A stretch of 64,000 nt of DNA from JANPLN01 sp041736155 (GCA_041736155.1 JBGSUL010000035.1:1-64000); one strand, 5' to 3'. Counted from the first letter of the stretch, positions 17,506 through 27,251 are shown. Translations and numbers: made by a program. The notes: generated from the letters alone by a model not told the origin.

Positions 17506-18801
17506 CTAGGCACTCTCAGCGCCAGAGGACTTCGCTTTCTGAACTTCTTCCTCGGTTCTATGCACCAAGACGGGATCTGCTTTCTTGCTGATCACGTCTT
17601 CATTTATTGTACATTCCTTCACGTTCTCCATGGAAGGAATTTCATACATGATGTCCAGCATTGCAGTTTCAATCACACCGCGAAGTCCACGCGCCCCAGT
17701 TTTTCTATCCAAGGCTTGCTTGGCAATCGCCTTGAGAGCGGGATCCGTGAACTTAAGGTCTACATTTTCATAAGAAAAGAGCTTTTGGTATTGCTTTATC
17801 AACGCGTTTTTTGGTTTGACGAGAATCTCGATCAGTGCATTCTCATCCAGCTCCTCAAGAATGGCCACAACCGGAAGTCGCCCGATGAATTCTGGGATCA
17901 ATCCGAACTTCGCCAAATCGTCTGGTTCTAATTTTTTCAAGGCGCTCGATAGCCCCATGTGATCTTTTTCTTTTTGGGTTTTGATATCTGCACCAATACC
18001 CAGAGTTTTTTGGGTCACGCGATTTTCAACGATTTTATCTAGACCAACAAACGCACCACCACAGATAAAGAGGATGTTGGTTGTGTCGACCTGAATAAAC
18101 TCCTGCTGCGGATGCTTTCTTCCCCCTTTAGGCGGAAGATTGGCGACCGTGCCTTCGAGAATTTTTAAAAGAGCTTGCTGAACACCCTCTCCGCTCACAT
18201 CTCGTGTGATCGAAGGGTTCTCTGATTTGCGGGAAATCTTATCGATTTCATCGATATAAATGACCCCACGTTGCGCTTTTTCAATGTCGTAATCGGCAGA
18301 TTGTAAAAGATTGAGAACCACGTTCTCCACATCTTCACCCACGTAGCCGGCTTCTGTTAATGCTGTGGCATCGGCCATCGCAAAAGGCACGTTCAGGATT
18401 TTTGCAATTGTTTGCGCTAAGTATGTTTTCCCCGACCCGGTGGGGCCGATCAGGAGAATGTTACTCTTCGCAATTTCGATATCTTCTTTTTTGCGTGATT
18501 TACTGAGGTTATTAATACGCTTGTAGTGGTTATGTACCGCTACCGAGAGCGCTTTTTTCGCTGTGTTTTGGCCAATGACGTATTCATCCAAGAAGGCTTT
18601 GATCTCAGAAGGTTTTGGAACCTTAAACTGATGCGATTGTTTTTCTTCGCGCCCTTTTTCTTCTTCGATAATATCCGTACAAAGATCAATACATTCATCA
18701 CAAATGTAAACGCCAGGCCCCGCGATCAATTTTTTGACCTCGTTCTGGTTTTTACCACAGAAACTACATCTTAAAAGGCTCGCGCCCTCGCGTCGGCTCA
18801 T
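17506..18801 (-). CDS. clpX: ClpX, ATPase subunit of ClpXP
   Basis: 431 residues. The N-terminal zinc-binding domain has four Cys (CSFCGKN and CDECIDLC) at residues 12-37. The AAA+ core has Walker A GPTGSGKT, Walker B VIYIDEIDKI, and the ClpP-binding IGF-type loop region near LGIGAD/KFGLIPEFIGRLP. It unfolds tagged substrates and feeds them to ClpP. The start overlaps the end of clpP by 4 nt (ATGA), and the order clpP-clpX-lon is a common proteobacterial arrangement. Confidence 0.97.
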   Translation of the reverse strand: MSRREGASLLRCSFCGKNQNEVKKLIAGPGVYICDECIDLCTDIIEEEKGREEKQSHQFKVPKPSEIKAFLDEYVIGQNTAKKALSVAVHNHYKRINNLSKSRKKEDIEIAKSNILLIGPTGSGKTYLAQTIAKILNVPFAMADATALTEAGYVGEDVENVVLNLLQSADYDIEKAQRGVIYIDEIDKISRKSENPSITRDVSGEGVQQALLKILEGTVANLPPKGGRKHPQQEFIQVDTTNILFICGGAFVGLDKIVENRVTQKTLGIGADIKTQKEKDHMGLSSALKKLEPDDLAKFGLIPEFIGRLPVVAILEELDENALIEILVKPKNALIKQYQKLFSYENVDLKFTDPALKAIAKQALDRKTGARGLRGVIETAMLDIMYEIPSMENVKECTINEDVISKKADPVLVHRTEEEVQKAKSSGAESA

Positions 18802-19433
18802 TGCTTATTTTCCTTTTTAGAGGATTTACGTGAAGCCACAATCGTATCAACAAGACCAAATGCTTTGGCCTCTTCTGCTGTCATATAATTATCTCGATCC
18901 ATAGCGCGATCAAGAACATCATAATGTTGCTTTGTGTGGTGTTCATAAATTTCAGTCAAAGTTCTCTTCGTTCTCAGCAACTCACGGGCGTGAATTTCGA
19001 TATCACTCACTTGGCCACCAAGACCACCGCCGCTAATCAGAGGTTGATGAATCATTACGCGCGCATGCGGTAAGCAATAACGCTTGCCGGGGGCGCCCGC
19101 CGTTAGCAAAAGCGAACCCATGCTGGCCGCCATCCCAATGCAGGTTGTTGCCACATCGCATTTTACGAACTGCATAATGTCGTAGATACCCATGCCCGAC
19201 GTCACAACGCCGCCAGGTGAATTGATATAGAGTTGAATGTCTTTTTCTGGGTTATCCGCCTCAAGAAAAAGCATTTGCGCGATCACATTGTTGGCAACGG
19301 CATCATTAATGGCTGTACCCAAGATGATAATGCGATCCTTTAGCAGCCGAGAATAGATGTCATAACTTCTTTCGCCGCGTGAGGTTTGCTCAATGACTAT
19401 TGGAACTAGTGTATTCATAATTTCGTTGCTCAT
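18798..19433 (-). CDS. clpP: ClpP protease subunit
   Basis: 211 residues. The catalytic triad is visible: Ser104 in GMAASMGSLL, His129 in RVMIHQP, and an Asp about 49 residues later in DRDNYMTAEEA. It forms the tetradecameric peptidase of ClpXP. GGGAG lies 5 nt before the ATG. It starts the minus-strand clpP-clpX-lon group; the 215-nt gap to pepA on the plus strand must hold its promoter. In this window tig is not next to clpP but about 10 kb away. Confidence 0.97.
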   Translation of the reverse strand: MSNEIMNTLVPIVIEQTSRGERSYDIYSRLLKDRIIILGTAINDAVANNVIAQMLFLEADNPEKDIQLYINSPGGVVTSGMGIYDIMQFVKCDVATTCIGMAASMGSLLLTAGAPGKRYCLPHARVMIHQPLISGGGLGGQVSDIEIHARELLRTKRTLTEIYEHHTKQHYDVLDRAMDRDNYMTAEEAKAFGLVDTIVASRKSSKKENKQ

Positions 19434-19648
19434 AGAACTCCCGGTGTAAATATGTGCTTTTTCTTCCTATGACAAGGTCTCTTCGGGAAAATCTCTTGTA
19501 ATATAAAGCCTAAAAAACCCTCTTCTCACTCAAATAGGACTATGGTACTGTTTTGGACCTTCGTCGTACTGACAATACAAACTTTAACGACGATCTTGGG
19601 ACTATCTTTGTAAGAATCATCCCAATGAGACAACCATGGAGATTATAT

Positions 19649-21136
19649 ATGAAATTAAACGTCGCTGCGTCATCCGGAAATTCAACTGCTGATGTTGTCA
19701 TTGTTTTTTGTGGACAAAAAACCGTGAAAGAGAAAACACAGACTTTGGTCTTAAGCCCAAAAGCTCCTACCCATTTTGGCGATTTGCTCAAATCTCTTCC
19801 AGAAGAGCGCTTTAAGGGGGGCGAAGGCGAAATCGCCTTTTTACGTCAGACTAAAACTCCCCACACCCTCTTTGTGGGCTTAGGTGAAACTAAAAAGTGG
19901 AATGCGGAAAATGCACGTCGCTGGAGTGCTCCTCTGTTCAGTTGTTTGAAGAGCGAAAAGTTGCGCTCGGCCCGCGTTCTTGCGCCGTCTGGTCTTTCTG
20001 CCGAAGAAGCTGTCATCGGGTTTACTGAGGGCTTTTTAATTGCGAATTACCAATTTACCGCCTTCAAAGAAGAACAAAAAAACAAATTCTCTGTGGAAAA
20101 CATTGAGATTGCTGTGGAAAAGTTTTCAGCGCCGCTGAAAAAAACCATGGAAGAAAGCGAATCTGTGGCGTGGGCCGTGAACTTCGCTCGCTACCTGGGA
20201 GATTGCCCCGGAAACTTTATGACACCGACACAACTCGGCAAAGAAGCAGAGAGTTTAGCTAAGGGCACAAACCTTAAAGTTCAAGTTTGGGATAAAAAAC
20301 GGATCGAAAAAGAAAAAATGGAATCTTTCCTCGGTGTCTCTTACGGTAGCGATCAGGAACCTAAATTTATCTGCATGGAATACAAAGGCGGCTCCGCAAA
20401 ACAAAAACCAATTTGTTTTGTCGGTAAAGGTCTCACTTTTGATAGTGGCGGAATTTCCCTCAAGCCCGGTGCCGGGATGGAAGAAATGAAATTTGATATG
20501 TGCGGAGGCGCGGCCGTGATTGCCACAATGGGTGCCATTGCAAAAATGAAACTTAAAGTGAACGCCATCGCTTTTGTTCCAACTACCGAAAATATGCCTG
20601 GTCCTTCTGCCAACAAACCTGGTGATATTCGTAAAGCGCGCAACGGGAAAACCATCGAGGTGAACAACACCGATGCCGAAGGTCGCTTGATTTTGGCCGA
20701 CGCTCTTGTCTATGCCAGCGAGCAAAAACCGGCGATGATTCTCGATGCCGCCACCCTCACCGGCGCCATGATGATTGCCTTAGGTAATACCCACACTGGA
20801 TTTTTCACTCGCGATGCAAAACTTCGCAAAACAGTGGAAGAATGTGCCGAGTCCTGTGGCGAACGAGTCTGGGCAATGCCGCTGATTGATGATCATGGCA
20901 AAGACATGAAGGGCTATTATGCTGATTTGACCAACTTAGCTCCATCGCGCAATGCGGGCAGTTCTACAGCTGCGGCCTTTTTAGAATCCTTTGTTGATAA
21001 AGAGATTCCATGGGCCCACTTTGATATCGCTGGCACCGCATGGAATGTGAGTGGGCGCCTCCCCTACATCACAACGAAAGGTGCTTCGGGCGCTATTGTT
21101 CGCACCTTTATTGAGATGGCCCGCAACCATAAATGA
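19649..21136 (+). CDS. pepA: Leucyl aminopeptidase (M17)
   Basis: 495 residues from the ATG at 19649, which has GGAGA 7 nt upstream; an in-frame ATG at 19553 would add 32 residues without family character and without a ribosome site. The C-terminal M17 catalytic domain has the signature NNTDAEGRLILADAL and the upstream GKGLTFDSGGISLK, giving the two-metal ligands and the active-site Lys. It removes N-terminal residues from peptides in the cytosol and may finish the products of the neighbouring proteases. Divergent from clpP. Confidence 0.96.
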   Translation: MKLNVAASSGNSTADVVIVFCGQKTVKEKTQTLVLSPKAPTHFGDLLKSLPEERFKGGEGEIAFLRQTKTPHTLFVGLGETKKWNAENARRWSAPLFSCLKSEKLRSARVLAPSGLSAEEAVIGFTEGFLIANYQFTAFKEEQKNKFSVENIEIAVEKFSAPLKKTMEESESVAWAVNFARYLGDCPGNFMTPTQLGKEAESLAKGTNLKVQVWDKKRIEKEKMESFLGVSYGSDQEPKFICMEYKGGSAKQKPICFVGKGLTFDSGGISLKPGAGMEEMKFDMCGGAAVIATMGAIAKMKLKVNAIAFVPTTENMPGPSANKPGDIRKARNGKTIEVNNTDAEGRLILADALVYASEQKPAMILDAATLTGAMMIALGNTHTGFFTRDAKLRKTVEECAESCGERVWAMPLIDDHGKDMKGYYADLTNLAPSRNAGSSTAAAFLESFVDKEIPWAHFDIAGTAWNVSGRLPYITTKGASGAIVRTFIEMARNHK

Positions 21137-21157
21137 GTTACGACAAATAAGTTGCAG

Positions 21158-22255
21158 CTATTTTCTAATATCTAAACCTTGCTTTCGCGCCTCTTGCATA
21201 AAGAGGCGTAAGAATTCGCGATTGTACTGGTCTGGCACAATGTTCAATTCTTCTCCACTGTCCATGGTTTCAATTTGCTGAATAAATTGCTGAGCTGTCG
21301 CCGCTAAAAATACATTGATAAAAAGTGGGATTTCTTCGTGCGGTAGGTTTTTCATATAAAGTTCCCACAAAACACCGCGCGCAGGATCTAACAAAGTATA
21401 AACGTGTGCGGGTTCTTTTTGCCAATTTTTAAAATCAACTAATTGGAAATCTCGTGGCGAGACTTCTACATCTTTGTTGCGCCCTCGGTAAAGTAAGTTC
21501 TGCTCTATCATTTCCAACTCATCTTCCGGAGCAAGAGCTTTCATCACAATCTGAGGGTCCTTCCAAAATAAGGCCGCAAAGGAATCCGCAAACAGTTCGT
21601 TGTGTGCAAGGGTTAACTCGTGAATCTTTTCAAACCAAAATAAATTTGGCACTTGCACGCCCAACTCTTCAGTTTTTTGATGGTTGAGTTGTTGAAGACG
21701 CGCCAGCTCTTTGGGGGATTTAGTAGACTTTGCGACTTTTATGAGGGCTTCAATTTTTGTCAGCTCCTGTCGAAGCTTTCGCAAGGCTGGAGTCTGATTA
21801 ATCTTATCAATTTCTTCCTCGGAATTGATAACCAAATTTAAATATCTGATAGTCTGACCATGCCACAGCAAAACAAGATTCTCTCTAAAAATGGCGTGAC
21901 CAAATTCATGAGCATAAATAGGCGCAATGACCCGCTCCACATCAGCTAACTCTTCCTGATTGTTGAGAACACCAAGACGAATAAATCCTTTACCTACATG
22001 GAATGCTGAAACGCCCACATTTTGCGGTAGAATATGAACATCTACCGTTGGAAACTGATTATAGGGACTCAGTAAATTGAACCACTCGTCACGAAGCTGA
22101 GAAATCCTTTCGAGAGCGGCAGCGGCCGCTAAATCGAGTTCACTGGGCTCAACTTCGTCTTGGAATAAATCCTGGCAACTCTGCTGTGCTTCGCTCGGAA
22201 TAATAAATAATATTAGAAAAAATAAAACAGTGACCTGTTTAAGGAATCTCCCCAC
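21158..22255 (-). CDS. Secreted zinc metallopeptidase (HEFGH)
   Basis: 365 residues with a signal peptide (VTVLFFLILFIIPSEAQ). The motif YAHEFGHAIF (His116, Glu117, His120) and the later helix NELFADSFAALFW, about 90 residues downstream, give HExxH plus a Glu/Asp third-ligand helix of gluzincin type. The family beyond that is not clear to me; it is not a typical M48 because no transmembrane pair is present. Probably periplasmic or released. A hairpin at 22275-22296 lies in its leader. It ends 21 nt from the convergent pepA stop. Confidence 0.82.
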   Translation of the reverse strand: MGRFLKQVTVLFFLILFIIPSEAQQSCQDLFQDEVEPSELDLAAAAALERISQLRDEWFNLLSPYNQFPTVDVHILPQNVGVSAFHVGKGFIRLGVLNNQEELADVERVIAPIYAHEFGHAIFRENLVLLWHGQTIRYLNLVINSEEEIDKINQTPALRKLRQELTKIEALIKVAKSTKSPKELARLQQLNHQKTEELGVQVPNLFWFEKIHELTLAHNELFADSFAALFWKDPQIVMKALAPEDELEMIEQNLLYRGRNKDVEVSPRDFQLVDFKNWQKEPAHVYTLLDPARGVLWELYMKNLPHEEIPLFINVFLAATAQQFIQQIETMDSGEELNIVPDQYNREFLRLFMQEARKQGLDIRK

Positions 22256-22274
22256 GACAACTCTCCCCCATTAA

Positions 22275-22296
22275 AACCAAAGACCCCTCTTTGGTT
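22275..22296. repeat. Perfect 8-bp hairpin between 22407-23300 and 21158-22255
   Basis: AACCAAAG and CTTTGGTT pair perfectly around a 6-nt loop. On the minus strand it is followed by TTAATGG and lies about 20 nt before the start codon of the HEFGH peptidase. It could end transcription of the upstream gene or form a 5' leader structure that affects translation. Confidence 0.5.
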
Positions 22297-22376
22297 GAGA
22301 AGACACTAATGGAAATACAGTGGTACATCAGGAGTTTTGTGAAAAAAATACCTGTTTTGTAAATTTTATACTCTCA

Positions 22377-22399
22377 AAATGCTTGATGCGTGAGCATTT
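22377..22399 (-). terminator. Possible terminator after 22407-23300
   Basis: AAATGCT and AGCATTT form a 7-bp stem with a 9-nt loop 8 nt past the stop codon on the minus strand. The following bases are TTGAGAG, so the T-run is weak. Confidence 0.35.
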
Positions 22400-22406
22400 C
22401 AAATTT

Positions 22407-23300
22407 TTATTGAGGAGTGACGATCAATCCCGAGCGGTATCTCTCTTTGGGTGTCCAGCGTGGCCCGCCACCCGTTTTTAAAGGATTGAACTCACTGTAC
22501 TCCAAATTGTTGATTGAGTTGAGGTCGCGCATGCTGTGGGCCTCGATCACTTCACCCGCGCGGCCAGAGAAAACATGGTAACCGGCGTGGGCGATTCCCA
22601 CAAAAAATGGAATTCCTTTAAAAAAAGCGGGCTGAGTCTCATTAAAACCAACGAGTGAAACAGCATCATCCACTGTAAGGCCACGCTCATAGTAGAATCC
22701 CTTTTCTGTAGCCTGTCTGTAGCGCTCCGCATGTCCACCCCAAACCGGCATCCACTTTTTGCCCTCTTTCAACTTATTCAATGTTCGATCCTCTTCGTCC
22801 CAATCAGCATTTTGCCAAGGGGCTGGATTCCAATAGTATGACTTCCAACCGAGTAGGATTAAGTTTTTCTGCAAATCTGTACCAAAAAAATTATTTCCCT
22901 TTTTAAGCTCATCATTTATTTTTTCAAAAGTGGCTTCTGTTCCAACCGCGGCAAAGCCTTCTCGCAAACAACGCAAGGTGAGGCCAATGCAACTGATCGG
23001 TTCCAACTCATAGACCAGTTCTTTGGGTTTTTTATAAAATGCCAGTGCAGCCATCAACCCTGCCTTGGTGGAATAATCCGACCGGCGATTCCCGTAGTAC
23101 TTGGAGACACCCCACTTATTAAAAAATTCCAGGTGATCTTGATAAACCCAATCTAGACAATCCGCCGCAGTCGCTGCAATTTCATCGATATTTGCGCGAT
23201 GAACCTGAACTTCCTCGTCGGTGAACGTGGCCACTTGGCTCCACGCTATTTGAGAAAATGACAAAAGGATTAAGGAAAGAATCAATAGACTTTTAAACAT
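22407..23300 (-). CDS. Secreted protein, possibly papain-fold (NlpC/P60-like)
   Basis: 297 residues with a signal peptide (LLILSLILLSFSQIAWS). A Cys at the start of a helix (EPISCIGLTLRCLREGF) and a His in a strand context (GIAHAGYHVFSGRAGEV, then IEAHS) resemble the Cys-His layout of NlpC/P60 cell-wall peptidases. The match is only to the pattern; the DCSG motif itself is absent, and I give it low weight. Otherwise the protein is rich in Trp and Tyr (WKSYYWNPAPWQNADW). It stands alone between hairpins, between two other exported proteins. Confidence 0.75.
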   Translation of the reverse strand: MFKSLLILSLILLSFSQIAWSQVATFTDEEVQVHRANIDEIAATAADCLDWVYQDHLEFFNKWGVSKYYGNRRSDYSTKAGLMAALAFYKKPKELVYELEPISCIGLTLRCLREGFAAVGTEATFEKINDELKKGNNFFGTDLQKNLILLGWKSYYWNPAPWQNADWDEEDRTLNKLKEGKKWMPVWGGHAERYRQATEKGFYYERGLTVDDAVSLVGFNETQPAFFKGIPFFVGIAHAGYHVFSGRAGEVIEAHSMRDLNSINNLEYSEFNPLKTGGGPRWTPKERYRSGLIVTPQ

Positions 23301-23397
23301 GGGACCCCCATGCCGTGGTTGTAGCCCTCATAGATATAAACGGAAAGCCTCTTGCTCCCCGGCTGAAGATTTTGGAAAAATTAAAAGAGGCATGTTG

Positions 23398-23426
23398 AAA
23401 AAAAGTGAGACTGTTCCGCGCGTCTC
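23398..23426 (-). terminator. Probable terminator after 23427-24083
   Basis: On the minus strand GAGAC and GTCTC (23407-23411 with 23422-23426) form a 5-bp stem with a GC-rich 10-nt loop, then AC and seven T. It starts at the base after the stop codon. Confidence 0.45.
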
Positions 23427-24083
23427 TTAAAACCGAATAAAGAGTGGCTCTTTGTTCACTTGGAGGAATTCTTGTTTAGTAAGTTTTAAAACATCCTCTT
23501 CGTTTTGCGGATCTTTATAAAACTCAATGCTTTCCAGCTCCCAAAGGTGTGGCCAATCACCAAATACATTTTCGATTTGCACGTCGACTTCGAGATTTAA
23601 GTCTTTCCATGAGAACTGCTGATCCTGGGCTGGGCGACGAAAGATCTCAGCAAATGGCAACGGAATATCAGAAACACGGTCGCGGTTGCGCGGATGCATA
23701 TTGCAAGGTGCGCGTACAAAAACTTGGGTTTGGCGTCCCCCCACAGCGGCGCCTTCGGCCACCAAACGCAAACGGATATAGGGATACTCTAAACATACGA
23801 GGTTCAACCCGCGGCTTCCCGGCACAGGGAATTGCCCCAAGCTGATTTTGTGTTTTCCTTCATGGCTTTCGAGGGAGATCGAAGAAATAATTGTTTCACG
23901 TTTAAACACACGCATTGGTTTATCAAGGATTTGTTGGAAATCTTTTGATTCTCGAATGGCTGCCGGAGCGCGGTCATTCATATAAGGCACAATCCATTCA
24001 AAGTCCCGATTGGACATCCAATAAGAATAAAATGAACAGCCAATCAACAGCACAAGAAATGCTAACGATTTAAAATGTTTCAT
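23427..24083 (-). CDS. Membrane-anchored or lipoprotein of unknown function
   Basis: 218 residues from the ATG at 24083, which has AAGGAG 5 nt upstream; an ATG 21 nt earlier lacks a site. The N-terminus FKSLAFLVLLIGCSFYSYWM is either a lipoprotein signal (LIGC, Cys16) or one membrane anchor. The rest is a beta-rich external domain (LGQFPVPGSRGLNLVCLEYPYIRLRL in two pieces, with two Cys). No family was recognised. It follows gshA by 61 nt on the same strand and may be the last gene of that operon. Confidence 0.75.
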   Translation of the reverse strand: MKHFKSLAFLVLLIGCSFYSYWMSNRDFEWIVPYMNDRAPAAIRESKDFQQILDKPMRVFKRETIISSISLESHEGKHKISLGQFPVPGSRGLNLVCLEYPYIRLRLVAEGAAVGGRQTQVFVRAPCNMHPRNRDRVSDIPLPFAEIFRRPAQDQQFSWKDLNLEVDVQIENVFGDWPHLWELESIEFYKDPQNEEDVLKLTKQEFLQVNKEPLFIRF

Positions 24084-24144
24084 TCCCACTCCTTGGGTTT
24101 TCATTCGAGGGCGTCTTGCCCTCCTACACTCCTCAATAGTGTAC

Positions 24145-25386
24145 CTATTTTTTTTGATATCCGCGATAGTTTACGTGCATTTTTTGAGTCTCTCGACCAA
24201 TGGCCAAGAGGCCCATCTTCCCGACCCAGCCATAAACATTTTCTAGCGGGCAACCTTCCGCTTTGATTTTTAAATCGCTCAGGCAAAGCTTTTTGTAAAC
24301 CGCGCCTGGACTATTCAAACTGTCCTTCTCGTCTTTTTGTTCGTGGGTTCGCAAAAAACCACCCGCCAAAGAATCACCGATCATATAGATCGTCGGTTCC
24401 GCCGTCGTCGCCCCCGATTTCACCACTGTCGGTACACCTTCTTGAATAATCACTTCGTCAAAGCGTCCGCCGCCTTTTTGTGCTTTCATTTTTTTTCGTG
24501 AGTCATAGCTCCACTTTAAAACGTCTTCGCCCGAATTGACCCGTGTCACTCCCAGCCCATAAGTTCCCGAGTTGTTTTTGATAAAAACATAGGGCTCTTC
24601 GGAACACTGGCGTTGCCGGTAGTCATTGCGAATTTGCTCAAGTACGAAATCGGTTTTCTCGGCCAAACGACGACGGCTGGCTTCGTCCCCCACATCAAAC
24701 TCTTGGAAAAGTTCCGTACGCACCTGAAAGTTCCAAGGGTCTACTTCTAAAATCGTGGCAAATTCTTTGGCCACCTGATTGTAACACTCAAAATAAATAC
24801 TTTTTTGTCTCTGATACCAACCCATCTCCATGGGGGGCGTCATTTTGAGCTGGGTGAGATCTGTCCATGCATCATAGGTCTTGGAAAAATCATTATTGCT
24901 AATCACCACATCTGGCTGAAAACCTTCGACGGATAAAGTTCCCTGTTGATTTTGCACGCGGTGAACTAACACTTTGTTGCCAAGATAGGATTCCATTTCC
25001 ATTTGTTCTGACTCTTGCAAACCCGGCATGCCGACGCGCACATCATAACCTGCCGTCGTTAGCAGCTCGAGAATGGCGTACACATTGCCCCAGTAGTACA
25101 TGTTTTTAAGATGATCTTCGGTGATCAAAAGAATTTTTTGTGCGTTGGGATAATGGCGAGTGAGGTAACGTTTGACCAAGTCTGGCGCATGGTCACGATC
25201 CGTGGGGCAGATATTATTAAATCCCGCAGGATAAATGTTGGCATCGACATTGGTGACCTTAAATGAAGAGTCGCGAATGTCGTAGCTAGAATAAAATGGA
25301 AGTTCTAATGCTGAAGATTCGCTTTCGTACCAAGCGCAAAGACGATCCATCTTTTTAAGTATTTGTTGGTGAAAGTCCGCACTCAT
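24145..25386 (-). CDS. gshA: Glutamate-cysteine ligase, ferrooxidans type
   Basis: 413 residues. Phrases such as SFKVTNVDANIYPAGFNNIC near residues 37-57 and IKNNSGTYGLGV around 270 are those of the GshA family first defined in Acidithiobacillus (PF08886), unrelated to E. coli GshA in sequence. It joins glutamate and cysteine as the first step of glutathione synthesis. Family recognition rests on memory of these motifs. Its ATG overlaps the stop of the EI24-like gene by 4 nt. No gshB was seen in the window. Confidence 0.78.
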   Translation of the reverse strand: MSADFHQQILKKMDRLCAWYESESSALELPFYSSYDIRDSSFKVTNVDANIYPAGFNNICPTDRDHAPDLVKRYLTRHYPNAQKILLITEDHLKNMYYWGNVYAILELLTTAGYDVRVGMPGLQESEQMEMESYLGNKVLVHRVQNQQGTLSVEGFQPDVVISNNDFSKTYDAWTDLTQLKMTPPMEMGWYQRQKSIYFECYNQVAKEFATILEVDPWNFQVRTELFQEFDVGDEASRRRLAEKTDFVLEQIRNDYRQRQCSEEPYVFIKNNSGTYGLGVTRVNSGEDVLKWSYDSRKKMKAQKGGGRFDEVIIQEGVPTVVKSGATTAEPTIYMIGDSLAGGFLRTHEQKDEKDSLNSPGAVYKKLCLSDLKIKAEGCPLENVYGWVGKMGLLAIGRETQKMHVNYRGYQKK

Positions 25387-26150
25387 ACAACTCCTTGATT
25401 CTTCATGTCCGCAATCGCTTCCGCACCACCCGCAATAAAAAGCGGGAGGGAAATAGTAAATAATCCTGGAATAAAACTAAAAAAGAGAATGATGCTCGCT
25501 AGTCCTAAAAAGAAGGGCCATTGCACGCGAAAAATGCGCCAACGCTGCGACAAGGAGTAATTCATGCATTCAAAACTAAAATCGATACAGTCATAGGCCA
25601 TCATTAAACAAATCAATAGTGGCACAAAGATCACTGCAAAGGACCAAAAGGACAAGATGAAAAGAATGGCAGAAATTGTCATAAACACAACCAACTTGAT
25701 ACAGCTGATAATGAACATCTTTAATGTGGTGTAAAGCCAACGGAAAAAATTATTTTTAAATACCGGAGCCACTCCCTTTTTGACTAAAATACGATCGGCG
25801 ATCAAAGAATAAAAAGGGGCTCCCAAAATACAAAGAACTAAATAGGAAAAATAAAAGGTAAATAGAACCAGAAAAATCCAAAACAAACCCTGATAGAGTG
25901 CAGCAAATAAGGAAAACTCTCCGACTTTAACAAGATCAATAAAAGACGCGAATCCCGGCATCCAGGTGAGGAAAAATTGGAGGAGCGCTCCCGATTCATT
26001 CCACAAAAAATAGATGACATAAACAGCAACTACAATCGCCAACCAAAAGGGAATCGCCGCGAGCAGAAAAAGGGGCAAGCTGGTAAAAATCCAAAAAAAT
26101 CCCTGAAAGGGGACAAAAAATCCTTTAAAAAAAGAACCGACTGATGACAC
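25383..26150 (-). CDS. EI24/CysZ-like membrane protein
   Basis: 255 residues with about four to six hydrophobic segments. The phrases FFKGFFVPFQGFFWIF, LCILGAPFYSLIADRI and the long hydrophobic hairpin in the middle are typical of the EI24 domain (CysZ in enterobacteria, a sulfate permease). It lies directly upstream of gshA with a 4-nt overlap, so a role in sulfur or thiol supply is an attractive inference. It has no ribosome site of note and follows the TPR lipoprotein by 24 nt. Confidence 0.75.
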   Translation of the reverse strand: MSSVGSFFKGFFVPFQGFFWIFTSLPLFLLAAIPFWLAIVVAVYVIYFLWNESGALLQFFLTWMPGFASFIDLVKVGEFSLFAALYQGLFWIFLVLFTFYFSYLVLCILGAPFYSLIADRILVKKGVAPVFKNNFFRWLYTTLKMFIISCIKLVVFMTISAILFILSFWSFAVIFVPLLICLMMAYDCIDFSFECMNYSLSQRWRIFRVQWPFFLGLASIILFFSFIPGLFTISLPLFIAGGAEAIADMKNQGVV

Positions 26151-26174
26151 TCATCCTCCGAGGTGAATTGCGCG

Positions 26175-27251
26175 TTAAAGAGTATTATTGACTGGGCGAT
26201 GGGGTGCCGGTGCTGCTTGAGGCTCTGGCTTTTTCTCGTCCGTATTGTTTTTCTTTTGCGCCTTTTGTAAACCAAACTCTAAGTTATGTACAATGGTTCG
26301 GGCGTTTTGCTCAAGAACATCCATATGTCGAAAGAAATCTACATTGAGTTGTTTATTCACTACCAACTCTGGTGGACGGCGAAGGGCGCGTAGTTGATTG
26401 ATTTCGTCGACAAACGTGGCCAACTCACCGATTTGTTGACGATTGTTCTCGAGCATTTTTATGGGCGTTGTGCTGAGAGGCTTACTTTTGACTTGTGTAA
26501 AATATCTTTCATATTCATTGCTGAGGACCTCGACAGATTTCTCCGCCTGATCCCTCGTGCCCATCTCGGCCACTTCGAGAAGTTCTTTGCGACAGTGATC
26601 AATAATCTGTTGGGATTTATAAGGTGTAATGGAAATGGGCTTCATCCCTTGAAAAGCCATATACAAGCGGGCTTGGAATAAGTTCTTTTCGTCCTTAGCT
26701 AGATACTTGTACTGTTCAAAAGATTTTTCGTGAATAGCGTCGCGCTGGGCGAGAGCTTTGTCCCATTTGCCGAGAACATAATACGTGTTCGCTAACCGCG
26801 CTGGGGTTTCGATGTGTTTGATAAAATTATCGCCCGCACCCAAGACATTCTTTAAATCTGATAAGGTGATTTGTAGATCGTTGTATTGCAGTGTTCTCTC
26901 ATAGATCCACGACATCCGATACAGCGCTTGCGCCGTGATCGCCGAATTATAGCCAGCCCCATGGCGCACAGCTTGCTTGTAGGCTTCGATGGCCAAATTC
27001 TCTTGTCCTACACTTTCGCGGATTTCCCCCAACATAATGTACGCTTGCCCCAACCAATACACATCCTTGGCTGACCCTAAATACTTCTGCACTTCAGCTT
27101 CTGCACGCTCGGCATTTTGATTGCGTAAAAAGTACTGCGCCTCTTTCAACTCAACAGGATAATCCACCGTCGAAAGCATCGACTCCGACGTCCAACTGGA
27201 ACAACGAACCATCGCTAAGCCGACGCACAAAAAGAGCAGGGCCTTTTTCAT
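26175..27251 (-). CDS. TPR-containing lipoprotein
   Basis: 358 residues. The signal LLFLCVGLAMVRC gives Cys17; Arg at -1 is unusual for a lipobox. Residues about 35-200 form TPR-like helices (AQYFLRNQNAERAEAEVQKYL, in two parts, then QAYIMLGEIRESVGQENLAIEAYKQA). The tail is charged and ends in Pro/Ala-rich KPEPQAAPAPHRP. It overlaps the ArsA-like gene upstream by 4 nt, so the cytosolic ATPases and this envelope protein are made together. It may be a periplasmic adaptor of that system. Confidence 0.78.
   Translation of the reverse strand: MKKALLFLCVGLAMVRCSSWTSESMLSTVDYPVELKEAQYFLRNQNAERAEAEVQKYLGSAKDVYWLGQAYIMLGEIRESVGQENLAIEAYKQAVRHGAGYNSAITAQALYRMSWIYERTLQYNDLQITLSDLKNVLGAGDNFIKHIETPARLANTYYVLGKWDKALAQRDAIHEKSFEQYKYLAKDEKNLFQARLYMAFQGMKPISITPYKSQQIIDHCRKELLEVAEMGTRDQAEKSVEVLSNEYERYFTQVKSKPLSTTPIKMLENNRQQIGELATFVDEINQLRALRRPPELVVNKQLNVDFFRHMDVLEQNARTIVHNLEFGLQKAQKKNNTDEKKPEPQAAPAPHRPVNNTL

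Noticed and set aside
19553..19648. Longer N-terminus for pepA
   Set aside because: The added 32 residues have no family similarity and no ribosome site; the ATG at 19649 has GGAGA at good spacing.
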